Source: Glossina fuscipes (taxonomy: Eukaryota; Arthropoda; Insecta; Diptera; Glossinidae). Taken from it: a stretch of 64,000 bases of DNA. Location: positions 13,246,960 through 13,310,959 of the forward strand of contig NW_023998415.1 of NCBI RefSeq assembly GCF_014805625.2. Direction: 5' to 3'. Position 1 is the first letter of the stretch. Each line of letters opens with the position of its first letter. Shown piece by piece: positions 24,501 through 36,755 of the stretch. The notes beneath the pieces were generated by a model. The model was not told the origin of the DNA. It was given only the letters and a program-made list of their open reading frames with translations, and searched no databases. The position numbers and the translations under genes were made by a program.

Positions 24501-25138
24501 CAGAAAAATCTACTTATTCATACACGGATTACAGTACCTTGTCTATCATTTACTACGCTTCAACAAGAGGTCATGTAGCGCAATCGGGGCCTCATAAAAG
24601 TAACAGATAGTGGTTGGGCTACTAGCGTAACGCATAGAGAAACTGCCCAACAACGCTTCTACTTTGGTAACGTCAATGTGACGATGGCCACCAAATATTG
24701 TTTGGACACCCTCGACCGTGTAGACCGACTGGCTCCAATACTCATGGGCGGCGAAGTCGAGTCCAAGACTGTCGATAAATACATTTAGGGCAAGGGTGCT
24801 ACAGACATAAAACAGCTTTGTCCTACTTTTAAAGGACTACAAGCCTTTGTCAGTGCTTCATATGGCGAGAAAGCGTTTTGTTTACCGTACCACGCGGCTT
24901 TGAAACAACTTAATGGCAATGATCTTTCCCAGCGGGCTTAATGCTTCTACCTCCATGTCAAACGTACACAAGTACTATTTCCTTGTTCAATTCCTCTCTA
25001 CCTACAATTATTCCCAACCACTACTGTACCTGCACGTATAGGGGACATCTGTGAGTGCTGATGAGTGGACATGTGCTTTTTTATATTAATAGAACAAATG
25101 AGAAAAAAAATCAAATAAAAAAAAAAAAAAAAGAAAAG
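24501..25138 (+). pseudogene. Retrocopy-like open frame with poly(A), unidentified protein
   Basis: From 24501 to a TAA at 24939-24941 one frame is interrupted by only two TAG codons (24576-24578 and 24786-24788); the last 120 codons hold just one. The protein has normal composition, with pieces such as QQRFYFGNVNVTMATKYCL, DRVDRLAPILMGGEVESKTV and a C-terminal ALKQLNGNDLSQRA. About 170 bases of non-open sequence follow, then AAATAAA running into about 17 A (25113-25131). That layout, coding region, 3' untranslated stretch and poly(A), is what a processed mRNA copy or a LINE-mobilised transcript leaves. I do not recognise the protein. No target duplication was confirmed, and a LINE 3' end is the alternative. 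Confidence 0.4.
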
Positions 25139-27245
25139 ATATGAAAGGACCCAACATGTGTTTAATATTTCTATAACGGCTAGCCGTGTTTAAGCCGTTT
25201 GCGGTATCCAAAGTTATAACATGATAAGCTTCGTTGGGAATGCTTATGTGGCAATTTCTTTGATATCATCGACCCCAGATTGCTTTTTGATTACACCAAA
25301 TTTGGGCTTACGCTAACCGCATCGCTTCTCCGGCTTCTAATCTAATTAGTAGGAAATTTCGTAATTGTTTGCTTACGTTGTTCGGCGAACAAATAGCTCT
25401 ACAGGACAGCGGGCTGTCCGATGGCATACCAGCGTTTCGGAGGAAAACTTACGGCTGCCTTTTCCACAATGTTGGGAAATATTGCAAATCGTTGTCATAA
25501 AGATAAGCTACGAAAAGCAGAGGAATATGCGAATATAAGAAATATCCTTTCCAAATCTAGAGGTATATAATATGTCATGCATTGCAATAGCGACTATGCT
25601 GTTAGATAGGGATAAGATGAAGAAAATACGTCAGTTTTTTGTACGCCATTTTTGAGAATAAAACCACACGAATGTAACATTCGAAACGCCAATATTATTC
25701 GAAATCGGGCTATGTAGGATTATAGATGACCTCGTCCCCAAGCAATGTCGACGCTAATCTGAGACAGTCTTATCCATGCAGCCTGTAACTGGCAGTGCGC
25801 AGCCACGAGGTCCGCAAGCAAAGAAAAATAAAAAGTACTTATGTCTGAATGTATATATGCAGAGGTATACATACTATTATAAGCATGTGTGTGTCCTCTT
25901 TTTCTTGTCATGCTCCCCATAAACGGTTTACCCATCGTTACTCATTCACGTTAAGCATTATTTTGATTAGTGCACCACCCTTGGCGGACCCTTACTACAT
26001 TCTCTTATTCACTTTCACTGCCTTGTTTCTTTACCCGCTACCTCTCAAGCCGTCATATGTTTTGGAAAACCTTCACTGCAAATTGCAGACGTTGTTCCAT
26101 ATTCCGAGATTTTCGGCCATGCCCAGTGATGCATCGTTGGGACTTTTATCTAGGCCAGCCACAGATCTTAGATAGTTGAATATCGCAATGTTAGTTCCGC
26201 CTCTACACCATGGGGGCGTACTGACGAGCTTACATGTCCGAACCTGTGTAACTATTTTCAAAAGCAACCGTGACCACTCCGAAATTGTATGAAGTAGTCA
26301 CTTATCTCGCCTCTTTCGGTCCACGGTGATATGTTGGGAATGAGAGAGAATGTTCGCTGACCTTTCGCTGCGCTCTCCCATCAGGGTTGACATGTGTTAA
26401 TTGATGGCAAACACTCCCCCTGCTCGATAACAGTTGTGTGTGCCTATTCTCCCCGCTCCTTTCTGTAGATGTCAGTGCGCGCAGTGTGCGTTTGTATTAT
26501 GGTAGTTGAGGTTATTATGATCAGCAAGTTAAAGTTTTGTTTTTTGTTTGTAGTTTTTTACTTTCATTTTCTGATGCATTCAAATTGATTGCTTTATTTG
26601 CCCAATATGTTGATGATGTTTACATTCGTTTGCGTAAATCATATTGCTTCGTGCCATTTGGACGTTCTGATAGATTAAAGGTATTTGCTAGTATGCATTT
26701 TTTATACCATAAACGTAAAAGCGTATGAGAATAAAATTAAAAAAAAAAAACAACAACAACAACAAAAAAAAGCACAAAACAAACCATTTTTATGAAAAAT
26801 AATAACAACAACAACAACAATAATAATGGAAAAATGCTAAATGATGCTACTATCAACGTTTAGCCTTACACAAGCGTACAAAAATGTACGCAGAGAATCA
26901 TTATCAGCTAACTGCACAAGCACTTAAATGTAAGAAATAGCTGCGGAAACAGTAACAGTATGGGCATCGGCGTAACCATCAGTATTGGTATCAGCTAAAT
27001 CACGTTACTTATATAACATGCACTTAAAAATTGCAATCAGCTGCAAAATTTCCACGAGGATTTTTTGAGAATTTTCATTTTAAAGTAAACACCCAGCAGC
27101 CAAACACATCGTTTCATGCACCATCACACCAGCATAAAGATAAAGACATAACTGTTTCTCCCGGTGTTTCATCCTGTTTAACATATTGGTTGAATCTTTT
27201 GTAGGTAGGGGTGGTTTGAGTTAAGTTAAATTGTAACAATGCGCA

Positions 27246-27246
27246 A

Positions 27247-27299
<53 letters not shown>

Positions 27300-27308
27300 A
27301 ACACACAC
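27246..27308. repeat. (TA)n-(CA)n compound microsatellite
   Basis: About 50 bp of TA with one ACAT interruption, followed by ACACAAACACACACA. Confidence 0.95.
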
Positions 27309-27756
27309 ATTTTATTTATCACTATTTCTCTTTACAGCGTTTATCCTCATTGCAGACAAATATCTCTAGGGACCTATTAAACAATATCAGGTAAAATTGC
27401 TTTGAATTATAAATTTTTATAATATAAAATTTTCTAATTTCATTAGAAATTCTATTAATAATCCATTTTAAGGGCTTTGCAAATTGTTTAATTTAAGAGA
27501 ATATATTTTTAAGAACGAAATTCCTAACAAAATTATATCATTTTTACAATAAAAGGCTAACCCGAAGCTATAGGTGAATGCAATTTTAAACAAAGCAATA
27601 ATTGACAATTTGAATACAACCTGGCTTGAGCAATGATGCTAACTTCCATCGATCTTTGTCAGTTAAGGAATAAATTTGGTTTTAAAATTACCATCAATTT
27701 TGCAAGTTCTCACGGTGTTATTATTATCAGCCAATAATACATCAGCCGGTTAGTTC

Positions 27757-27778
27757 TTTTTTTTTTTTTTTTTTTTTT
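27757..27778. repeat. poly(T) tract
   Basis: 22 T residues lying just beyond the C-terminal end of the mariner relic on the minus strand (27815-28200). Confidence 0.9.
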
Positions 27779-27814
27779 GGTTGCATAATTCGACTTTATT
27801 CACCCACTTTGTCT

Positions 27815-28200
27815 ACCTTAAGAATGGTACAAACTGTTTAATACCTTTCTAACATATCAATGCCCATTTTATAACTACCATCTCGATAATCTGATTTCGG
27901 ATTATCGAGAGTTACTTTCACAAGTTTTTTTTTAATATATTCTTGTGTAATAACCTCTTTTTTGGGCATTAACTGCCTTCAATATCGTCGGTGTCTACAC
28001 GAACCCGTTTAAAATCAGCAAAATGCTGAAAAATTTGTGGATTCAGCGGAGAAAAATTGCTCTAACCTTCTTCGAACCAACATTGCACTTAAACGGTTAC
28101 TTTTTGTAATCGAAAGAAATGTTTAATTGCCGCAGGAAAGACGGATTTTTTCATCTCGTAGCTCGTAACCAAATGATCGAAATAACATGAAAATTTTGAC
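27815..28200 (-). mobile_element. Internally deleted mariner relic (second lineage)
   Basis: On the minus strand FADFKRVRVDTDDIEGS (27973-28024) matches the N-terminal signature of irritans-type mariners (WFADFKRGRTDTDDAERSGR-like). It is followed by a decayed PENI-type segment. Soon after, YRDGSYKMGIDMLERY (27838-27893) fits the C-terminal motif (FYxxGIxxLxxRWxKC) and ends with VDKVGE before a stop. The catalytic core that should separate these by about 250 residues is missing, so this is a deletion derivative. It differs from the 9540-10480 copy in its N-terminal motif, so a separate lineage is likely. Confidence 0.65.
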
Positions 28201-28424
28201 AAACGTCGGTTAGGGGGTTTACTACCTTTATTGACATATGTGTTATATTAGAATTGCGGTCTAAAGTCGTTTTTGTTCAGTTATTTCATTCATTCAATTG
28301 TAATTATATGCCGATATTTGAGAATAAACTAGCAGCCCCGCCGCTTTGAGGTCCCATACTTTTGTAAGCAATGAGCGCGCGCGCAGCAGTTAAACCTTGT
28401 TCACAATTCGTTCACTTGCTCGAA

Positions 28425-28622
28425 ATATTATTATTATTATTAATTTATATTAATTTAATCAGAGAATAAATTCAATGACTTTTATAATTCAGCCCTTAAA
28501 GCACTAGCATCTAATGCTTTCCGGCTTTTATTAAAAACTTTACCTCACTTGAGATTTGAACCCACGACCATTGAGAGCTGCTAGTCGAGACTCTTGCCTA
28601 CTCGGCCACTCAAGCGGATTAC
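28425..28622 (-). mobile_element. tRNA-derived SINE, best copy, (AAT)n tail
   Basis: Read on the minus strand, the element starts near 28622 with CCGCTTGAGTGGCCGAGTAGG. Its A box is TGGCCGAGTAGG (28597-28608), a perfect fit to TRGYNNARNNGG. The B box is GTTCAAATC (28553-28561), a perfect fit to GWTCRANNC, with ordinary tRNA spacing. A body of about 110 nt follows and the element ends in (AAT)n at 28428-28447. The body and tail recur at 31217-31340 (CTAGTGCTTTAAG, GAATTTATTCTCTG, then (AAT)n), which shows a dispersed family of about 195 bp. The pol III boxes would drive transcription, with LINE proteins acting in trans. A frame crossing it is incidental. Confidence 0.8.
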
Positions 28623-31045
28623 TCGGCATAGAAGCTTATCTTCTTATTTGTGTACACTTACATTTACATACTTTTCTTTTGGTTCAAAATGCTATAGCAT
28701 ACAATAAGCATACAATATTTCAAGCCAAAAATAATGGAAATAGTAAAAAAGTTGTTAATAAATTTATAAAAATAAATCTCTAATACTTCTTTATTCATGT
28801 TGATATTAGAAATAATAAATTTTAAACATCTATCTACAGGTACCTACGATGCAATACTTCAATGAAGGTACGTTTATGTCTTAGAAAATCTATTGGTTGA
28901 CATATTGAAACTAAAACGAAAAGATGTAATCGTTGCATGTATGTCGATGTCACACCAAGAGATATGATCACCTACCGTTAATGAACTAAAGTCAAATATT
29001 TTACGCCTTACAGCATATGCTGATTTCATACTTTTTGGATTTGGTTTAACATGACAAGCACGTACAATGTTATATTCTATTTAGGTAAAACAAGCAGTAG
29101 TCCAACTGACTGCGAACTAATGATCTATAAGATTTTCACAAAAGTCTTTATCACGTGTCCTGAGTGACATAGATATTTCGTCTCCCAGCAATTGTCGAGC
29201 TGAGGCTTCTTGATGTGAAAGTATTGTCTTTAAAGTGAAAGCAACAATTATCTTATTGTACGGTCCTGTGCCACTGCTTAAGCTTTGTGATAAAGGAAAT
29301 CCGAAGGTGGCAAGTTTTCTCTTTTATGTTGCATTTGAAGGGTACCGCGGCTGTATCGTGACAGGTAATGAGTAATATATGTATCACGATATCTAAAATG
29401 CAAACAACTTTCACGCAGACTAGACGAACCATTAACGTCGGCGATAAATTTGAATATACGTTTCATGTCCATTGCGGAAAGTCGGTCAGCTCTAGTGTAT
29501 TATGAATGTTGCTAACCAAACGAAGCCACTACATTTCCGACAAAAATTTTCACATCATCAAACTTTTTAAACAAGAGATATAATTGAAAAGTAAAAAATT
29601 TCAGCCACGCGGGATCTTACATCCTTTCAGCTGCGATAAGAAAGTTCCTACCCTTACTTTATTCAAAGATTGATCTAAGTTAACGTTATTTAAATTGGAA
29701 TTTATAATATAATAAAAAAAAAATAAAAAAAAATATTTTCAGCTTACACCACTTTGGCAATAAGCGGCTCATTTAACGAACTAATACACAAATACATCTA
29801 AATCTCTTCATAACCTTGCATTTACAATTTAAACAAATGTAAAAAATTATTGATCAAATATCTTTTGGAAATTCTCTTCTTAATTACTACTTAGAATGTA
29901 GGCTTGTTAATCCATCTCTGCAAAATTTTTCAATCACAAGGGCCAAATTTTTTAAACGAACGACTACCATGTCGAGTAGGAACCCTTTTATATTAATTCC
30001 GCGTATATCAAACTGTTTGGCCGAACGCTCAATTATTATCTGGCTGTTGGCTTGGTACTGGAGTGCTTTCTCGCTGACTACGAGATCCTTCGCTCATCCG
30101 TTAAATGCCCTTTAAGGGAAAATTTACCTCCTTATTGAACATCTGAGTTCACCCGATGCCGGCAGTTTACGATTACAATAGCTGGCGTTAGAGCAAGGCG
30201 ATTATGTTATCAGGCTTTAGTCCTTGCTATCTACATGATTTATACTAATAGAATTATGTATGTTGGTCTTAAAAAAAAAAACTGCTATTCAGACCGAAAT
30301 AGAGCATAAGGCGTAATAAAAACTGAACACATTTAATAATTGGCGCTCATGTTAAAGTGATATTTGCTAAAATTGCAAGGATATTCTCACTTGTAGACAC
30401 ACTAGCAACATAGTATTAGAACTTTGAATAATATTGCTCTTGTTGCTAAGAGCTCGGAAGCTCGGTGTTTATAATCTCTTTGCTAATAACGAAAAAAAAA
30501 GTGGAGCTCATAGTTACTTATTTAATGTAAAGCTTGTTTTGTAAGCTGCTGTGAGTGCTTTATAAGAAGAAGAAGAAGTACCAGAGCTGTATTTATACTG
30601 AAACGTCTTTATAGTTATCTTGCAGTTTTACTATTACATAAACATATGATCAACAAGGAATTAAGGTAGCCACTAAATGAAATAGAAAAGCATGTAAGTT
30701 CTGCAAGGTCTGCGGGGTTAAGTGTGATTAGTATTCAAAGTTTTTACATCATTGGTGAAAGGTTATAATGCAATATTCGATTTATATAATCTTTTGGTCT
30801 TAAAGACTTTTATTCGACAAAGGGAACTGGTGAAGTGGAATTGCCGTCTACTATTTAATAAGTGTCAAATAAAATTTGGCATATATTTCCTCGATGTCCT
30901 ATGTTAGAGAAACTGTTACCTACTTGGCCGTTTTGTTGACCGACTCCCTTAACTATTCAATCACTCAGTGTCAAGATGATTTTCGTCAATTAAAATTGTC
31001 GGACGTAAATTCACTTTTCCTTCTTTCTCTCTCTTGCAAGCTGTT
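28623..31045. other. Unassigned stretch
   Basis: No gene or repeat family was recognised. The segment 29930-30250 is less AT-rich and could be an unplaced element remnant. Only short A runs interrupt it. A 64-codon minus-strand frame at 29278-29472 has no motif. Confidence 0.5.
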
Positions 31046-31073
31046 GCTTCAATAATGATTTCATTATTGAAGC
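31046..31073. repeat. Perfect 13-bp inverted repeat (hairpin)
   Basis: GCTTCAATAATGA at 31046-31058 and its exact complement TCATTATTGAAGC at 31061-31073 are separated by TT. It is too short for a microRNA precursor and has no T run after it. Confidence 0.9.
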
Positions 31074-31216
31074 GTTGTGGCTCAGACATTTTCAGTCAGT
31101 TAGTCTTTCAGTTTCGATTTGATTTTCGATTTCTAATCTTTTAGTTACTCGGTCCTTTAGTCTCTGAAGCAGGTCAAGGCCAAGTGACATGTTCGGTTCG
31201 TCTTTTCTCTTTTTCT

Positions 31217-31340
31217 TTTCGATTAAATTTTATTATTATTATTATTATTATTATAAATTTAGCCAGAGAATAAATTCTAAGACTAAAGTCTTAAAGCACT
31301 AGCATCTAGGGCTATCGGCTTAAATTTTAAAGCCAACCGG
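31217..31340 (-). mobile_element. SINE copy, 5'-truncated, (AAT)n tail
   Basis: On the minus strand this shares the body and tail of the SINE at 28425-28622: AGCCGATAGCCCTAGATGCT (31305-31324), GTGCTTTAAGACTTTAG, GAATTTATTCTCTGGCT and then an (AAT)n tail at 31231-31253. The tRNA head is absent. 5' truncation is the usual outcome of LINE-mediated insertion. Confidence 0.75.
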
Positions 31341-32649
31341 CTGTTTCAAAATCAAACGAAATTGTAACTATTAGTTCGTTCAGCGTTCAGTCAGCGTGAA
31401 GTCATTTCGACTAAAAGCAAAACTTGTGATGTTGTCAAGCATTCAAACCTAGGGCAACGAATGCTTTCGACGCACCTTTTTCTAAATTTGTGAAGCGCCA
31501 CGGTCACTAAATTGAAAATATCAAGTGGAAAATTTTTTTTAAGATAACAAGGGTGAAAAATGGGACAATTTTTTTCAAATATTCGTCCCGTTAAAATATT
31601 TTTGAAAAACTATTACTCATAAGTTTGTCATAAAATCGTTATCGAGCCATGTTTATCGAGTACAAATAGTATTTCTAGGCCATATGCGTTGTCATATGTA
31701 GCTATAATAACAAGAAAATACAGCAAGACATCATTCTTGGTAGGTTGTATTATTACATTTATGTAAATGACGAATGGAACGGTACAAAATATTACAATGT
31801 CGAATTTTGTTCAATGCACGTAAAACGAGATACGAGAGAACGTTAACTCACCTAATTAATTTTCAAAGTCATAGTGAACCGATCAAAAATCATTTTTGCA
31901 TAGCATATGCAAGTAGTTCAAAAGACTGTCAAATTAACAGGTTGCATAAGTCTTATAATAAAGAATAATATAAAAAACGAATTAAGATTAAGATTTTCTT
32001 CACTAATGACTATTGTATATGATAACTTACAACTTAATTTTTTATATGGTTTGCAAAGTGGTTTATAGGGCGCTGCGAACATAACAATGAATTCACTACG
32101 ACTTTTTTCTTAATCTTTGGTGGTAGATACAAAAACATTTGTATTATGTACGCTCTGTCCAATTCCCACATGAATATGCAAAACAGTGTCGATGGATACA
32201 CACGTACATATGCTTATGCCTGTAAATATAGATACATATATATATATATATATACACAATCGAGTCATATATCCCCGTATACATGCATAATTCGTGCCGT
32301 TTTCTCAATTATAAAGATGATGTCGAAGATGATTTAGTGCAGAGCGTACGACCTCAAACGCCTGCTATTAGTTGGTACCAATACTTTTTGTACGGAATAT
32401 GTGCAATATTTTAATACATTATATGCGTAACGCAACAACAGTAAATTATGTTTATTATCAGACAGAAATAAAAAAAAAACTAAAAAAAAAATAAAAAATC
32501 AAAAAAAAAAAAAGAAAAGAGAAAAATCTCGTTCCTTTCGTTTTGCAAGTGTTACTCGAGCGCGTGGGTGTGTTACGAGTCTATTTCTATCAATTAGGGT
32601 AACTATGTAAACAGGGCCTGTGAGCAGCTATCTGTGTTAACATGCTTGA

Positions 32650-32653
<4 letters not shown>

Positions 32654-32691
<38 letters not shown>
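32654..32691. repeat. (TA)n microsatellite
   Basis: Pure TA tract ending in TGTTTGTTTG. Confidence 0.95.
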
Positions 32692-32694
<3 letters not shown>

Positions 32695-33424
32695 TGTTTG
32701 CTATATTATGCATGAATAGAATATAAGTGAAATACTGGTAAAATTTTTGCTAGAAATTCAATGCAATTGTTTTATATTTGGTTGGTTCCTCTGGGGTTTA
32801 CGATGATTATTATTAACGTTTCTGCGAGCTGTAATAATTAAAATATAACTGAGAATGCGATTCACTACGGTTGTGTATGGTCGGTCGTTGAGCCAATATA
32901 TTTAGGGTCATGTTCAAAGGACAGGAATATCTTTACAATTCGTTAAACTATACAATAAATGCCAAACAAAAAAAAAATAAAAAATAAAAAATAAGAAAAT
33001 TGAATCAGCTTGATGATGAGCTTTTGCTGTTAATTTTTTAATCAGTCAGCAATGTGAGTAAAGATAAGCTATAAAATTTTCCTCTGCGCGCTATATGTAA
33101 ATTCTATGCATTACCCACTCTACGATCCTTACTTACTTAGTTTAAAGCAATCAAGATAAAATTGCTCTTATTGTGTTCATTATATTTCGACAGTGACTTT
33201 CGAAACGTTTTGGTACTATTTCCGGCAATTTACTCAAAGGCCGAAAGGAAGGGAAATGAAAAACTTTTATCATTTGTTTGTTTGGAAAATTTTGCAAAAT
33301 AACTGAAATAGAATTTTTTTTTTAAATTGCTACGTTAATCAGCAGAATTAAACTTAGGCTTGCGATGCCGCACGAACAATAAGACAACACATGAGATATA
33401 TATATATGTATGTATGTATATAGG

Positions 33425-33478
33425 AAGAGAAAGAGATTGAGAGAGAGAGAGAGAGAGGGAGAGAGAGAGAGAGCGAGA
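33425..33478. repeat. (GA)n purine tract
   Basis: GA repeats with AAG, TTG, GGG and CG interruptions. Both strands give spurious frames of Arg/Glu or Leu/Ser repeats. Confidence 0.9.
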
Positions 33479-34940
33479 AACAATGAAATAGAGATAAAGA
33501 AGGAAAGCAAAGAATGGAGTTATAAATCCTCTTTAAATGTTGGCTCATTTAATTTGGGAAATTTCTTAAAGAAGAATTTCCATCCCATAAAGAATTTGCA
33601 GGCAGATGGCAAAAAATTGATTTGAGATTTTATTGCACAAAGAATAAAAAAAAAAACAAAAAAAAAAGCAAATCTTGCTTGCCAAATGAAAGCAAAGAGA
33701 ATTGGAAACAATCAATCTTACTTTGAGCTTAATTCAATTTCGATTGTGACATCTGCCCGCTTGGGCTATCGCAGACAGATATCAGATACGCACATACATG
33801 TACAGGATTCAACTACTATTTGTCAAAATCCGGCACTCTACGCCGAATGTGTAAAGGATAATCTTCTTTTTTAAGGCACATAAAAAACTTGTCTTACGTT
33901 CCTTTTTTTTTTGTTTTTTTGCTTTTTTTGTTTTTTTGCGTTTTATTTATACTATTAAAGGAAATGCTTGCACTGTTAACAGTAAACATCTACATGTGGT
34001 TTAACTATTATCACTGTCATGATACAGCGAAGTTTGAAAAAAAAAAACAAAAAACAAAAAACAAATAAAATATGCTCTCTGTATATTTGCCTTAAAACGA
34101 ATTTTAGACACTGCTCACTCATTTAGACCTAAGGTACCTGAGGTATTCATCAGATAAAACATAAGTACATATGACGTATGAGTTACTTGTTAAAACCGTA
34201 TAAATGCTTGAAAAACATCTCTGCTCTGCAATTTTGAATTTAAGTCAATGCTATACGATGTATACTATGGGAATGGCAATAGTTTAATTTCGTATAAGAG
34301 GTAGGCGTGGCATTTCGGCATCCCTTGGCGCTGTTTTAATATAGAAATTTTGCGAAATCGTAAATGACTTTATCGTTATTTTTCGTGTTTCGTAAAGAAC
34401 AACAAATTTAAGTTACTTGCATTTTTCCCAAATTCGTAAGGACAATAAAGACAACCCCTAAGCTTAACACATTCTCATGTTTTCATTTCCATACATGTAC
34501 GCATGTATGCATGGGTGGGTGTTATATTCAATCAACAATAGGGATTGGACCCCTAAGATAAACGTTTGAACAGTTCACTGTCAACCATGGCAAAGCCGGC
34601 TGTCAGCCAGTCACTCATTTATCGAAACGATACGCATGTTAAAGGGTTGCGTATCAAATTAATGCAATTTAAATGGTTGGTCAAGTTATCCGAGGGTCTT
34701 GTTTTCGAAAAATCTTTCCTATAATCGAATATTTTCAAAATTCCATATCAACAATACAACACGCATTGCAATAAAACAACAAATTAATATCAATAGCTAT
34801 TATCATCAAAGTCAATCAATAAAATTAATTTTCATTTCCAGAAATTTCAAGTTAATCCAACGATAATGTCGTTGTCGCTGAGTCACTCTTTGTTATTAAA
34901 AATTTCATTAAACTCACATTTTTGCTAAACTCCTGCAGTA

Positions 34941-34941
<1 letters not shown>

Positions 34942-34975
<34 letters not shown>

Positions 34976-34976
34976 A
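34942..34976. repeat. (TGC)n triplet repeat, opa-like
   Basis: Eleven uninterrupted TGC units, CAG-type on the other strand. No long open frame crosses it, so it is not called coding. Confidence 0.95.
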
Positions 34977-35299
34977 AAGTAGCTTTAATAAATGGGAAAT
35001 TTATGAGGTATAGAAAATCATAATTGAAAAATGATTACTTGCCCGCTAACGATTTCATAAGTTATATGAATTCACCTTAAATTCATTGAAATAAAATCTT
35101 TCATTGATTGTAAGTTATTCTAGAACTTGCAATACTAAGACATGTTTCCAAAGACAATCAATTCAGTTGTATAGTATGTGACACATCTGTCATGAATACG
35201 GATAAACCGTAACCCACAATACGTAGTGTAATTTATGAGAGGCCTTTAGGCGAAATATCCTTATTTGAGTGATCATTGTAGAAGCATTTTTAAAGGCAA

Positions 35300-35333
35300 G
35301 AAAAAAAAAAAAAAAAAAAAAAAGGAAAAAAAA
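35300..35333. repeat. poly(A) tract
   Basis: A run of 34 bp with a GG interruption near its end. No retroelement body was recognised before it. Confidence 0.9.
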
Positions 35334-36313
35334 CTATAGAGACAAACAATTCGAGAGGAGAGCATTAATCCCGAGTGTTAATAATTGGTTCTTCAATGTT
35401 TTTCTAATACAATGCGAGGCGACCTCTGCTTTTTTTTTTTATATTGCATTAATGCTTATTGTCATGTGTATACGTGCGTTTGTGGTAACCATTTATAACT
35501 CGAGGCTATCTTAGAATTCTCACAATCATTCAAGGTTTCCTAACAGGCCATCGGCAATTGCCAATTATTGTACAATCAATGAGTCGGATAGTGAACAGAA
35601 GTTCAAGTGTTTTTCTTTTTACACTTAAATATGTCCTTGAGAAATCATATGACTAAATTGCATTATAAAGGGTCTAAACTATTGCCGAGCGATTTAAATT
35701 ATCAATAAGATCTTGCTTGAAAATAAAATCTCCATTTTTCCAATTTTTTCTTTTCACTAGAAAATTTTTTCATAATCATTTTGATTAATTAATTTTTAAT
35801 TCTTTTGGCCGTTGCTGTCCGTAAGTAAGTAGTAGCAAGCATCCGTGTCCGAGCACATCTCAAAGTAAATACTTTATCCCCTCGAAATGCTTGCCGACAA
35901 AGCTAAATGCGACTTTTTCTAGCTATGAATTGTCACGTTTTCAATTTGAGCATTTAAAGATGATTTTTTTTTCGAAATTTACAATTCAGCAAAAAAAAAA
36001 AAAAACAAGATATTTAATATAGTGTAGGCTTAATAACGGCAATACAAACTTTACGGAATACTTTATTTAATAGCTCGCAAAAGGTGGTTAAGGAAGTCCA
36101 TTCATTTATAAACACATGAAGGAAATAGTGTGCTTACATGATTTATTGCACTGCACACTGAGTCAATCGTATTGAAAATTATCAGGGACTTTTAGTACTG
36201 TTGTAGTAAATTGTAAATATTACGCGTTTAGTTTACGCTACATGCGCTAAATACGTTTTCCCAAAAACCGTATAAACAAAGGCCCTGTAAAAGAAGAAAC
36301 AAAATTTGTAGTA

Positions 36314-36338
36314 AGAGAGAGAGAGAGAGAGAGAGAGA
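36314..36338. repeat. (GA)n microsatellite
   Basis: Pure GA tract of about 12 units. Confidence 0.95.
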
Positions 36339-36715
36339 ATGTTGTAACTGATCAAATATCTCGTTGATCTCATTCAAGTAGAGTAAATGCTCCACAATCA
36401 TAGTTAGTTTACCTTGGCTTCGATATCGATATTATTATGATTGTGTATTAGCTGCGTATCGATTAAAGGAGTATTTTATGCGTGATCAGAATCTTTGATG
36501 ATTAATATAATTACAATTAAATTTTGTACCTTTATTTCAATCGTTCTTCTATTCATATATGTATACGCGATATAAATATATATACGTAAAGTATTGTTAT
36601 CAGATAAGCCTGTTCTACACTCTTTTTTGGAATATGATAAATATGATATGCATCCCTTTCTTCCTCAACCAAGGTAATTGAAAAGTCAATGCAATCTTGT
36701 ATATGAATGTAAGTG

Positions 36716-36716
<1 letters not shown>

Positions 36717-36752
<36 letters not shown>
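36717..36752. repeat. (TA)n microsatellite
   Basis: Pure TA tract of 18 units. Confidence 0.95.

Positions 36753-36755
<3 letters not shown>

Larger units (their letters stand above)
25139..27814. other. Mixed stretch, first half less AT-rich
   Basis: From 25139 to about 26500 the DNA has few microsatellites and near-balanced composition, like the flanking LINE and retrocopy pieces. It may be more decayed element sequence, but no family motif was seen. Overlapping frames of 108 and 69 codons at 25849-26179 have no domain. From 26700 on, A-rich and (AAC)n repeats resume. No gene is supported. Confidence 0.5.

Noticed and set aside
2041..28622. tRNA genes at the A/B-box sites.
   Set aside because: Acceptor stems do not pair and the anticodon arm is disordered; shared bodies and tails point to SINEs.
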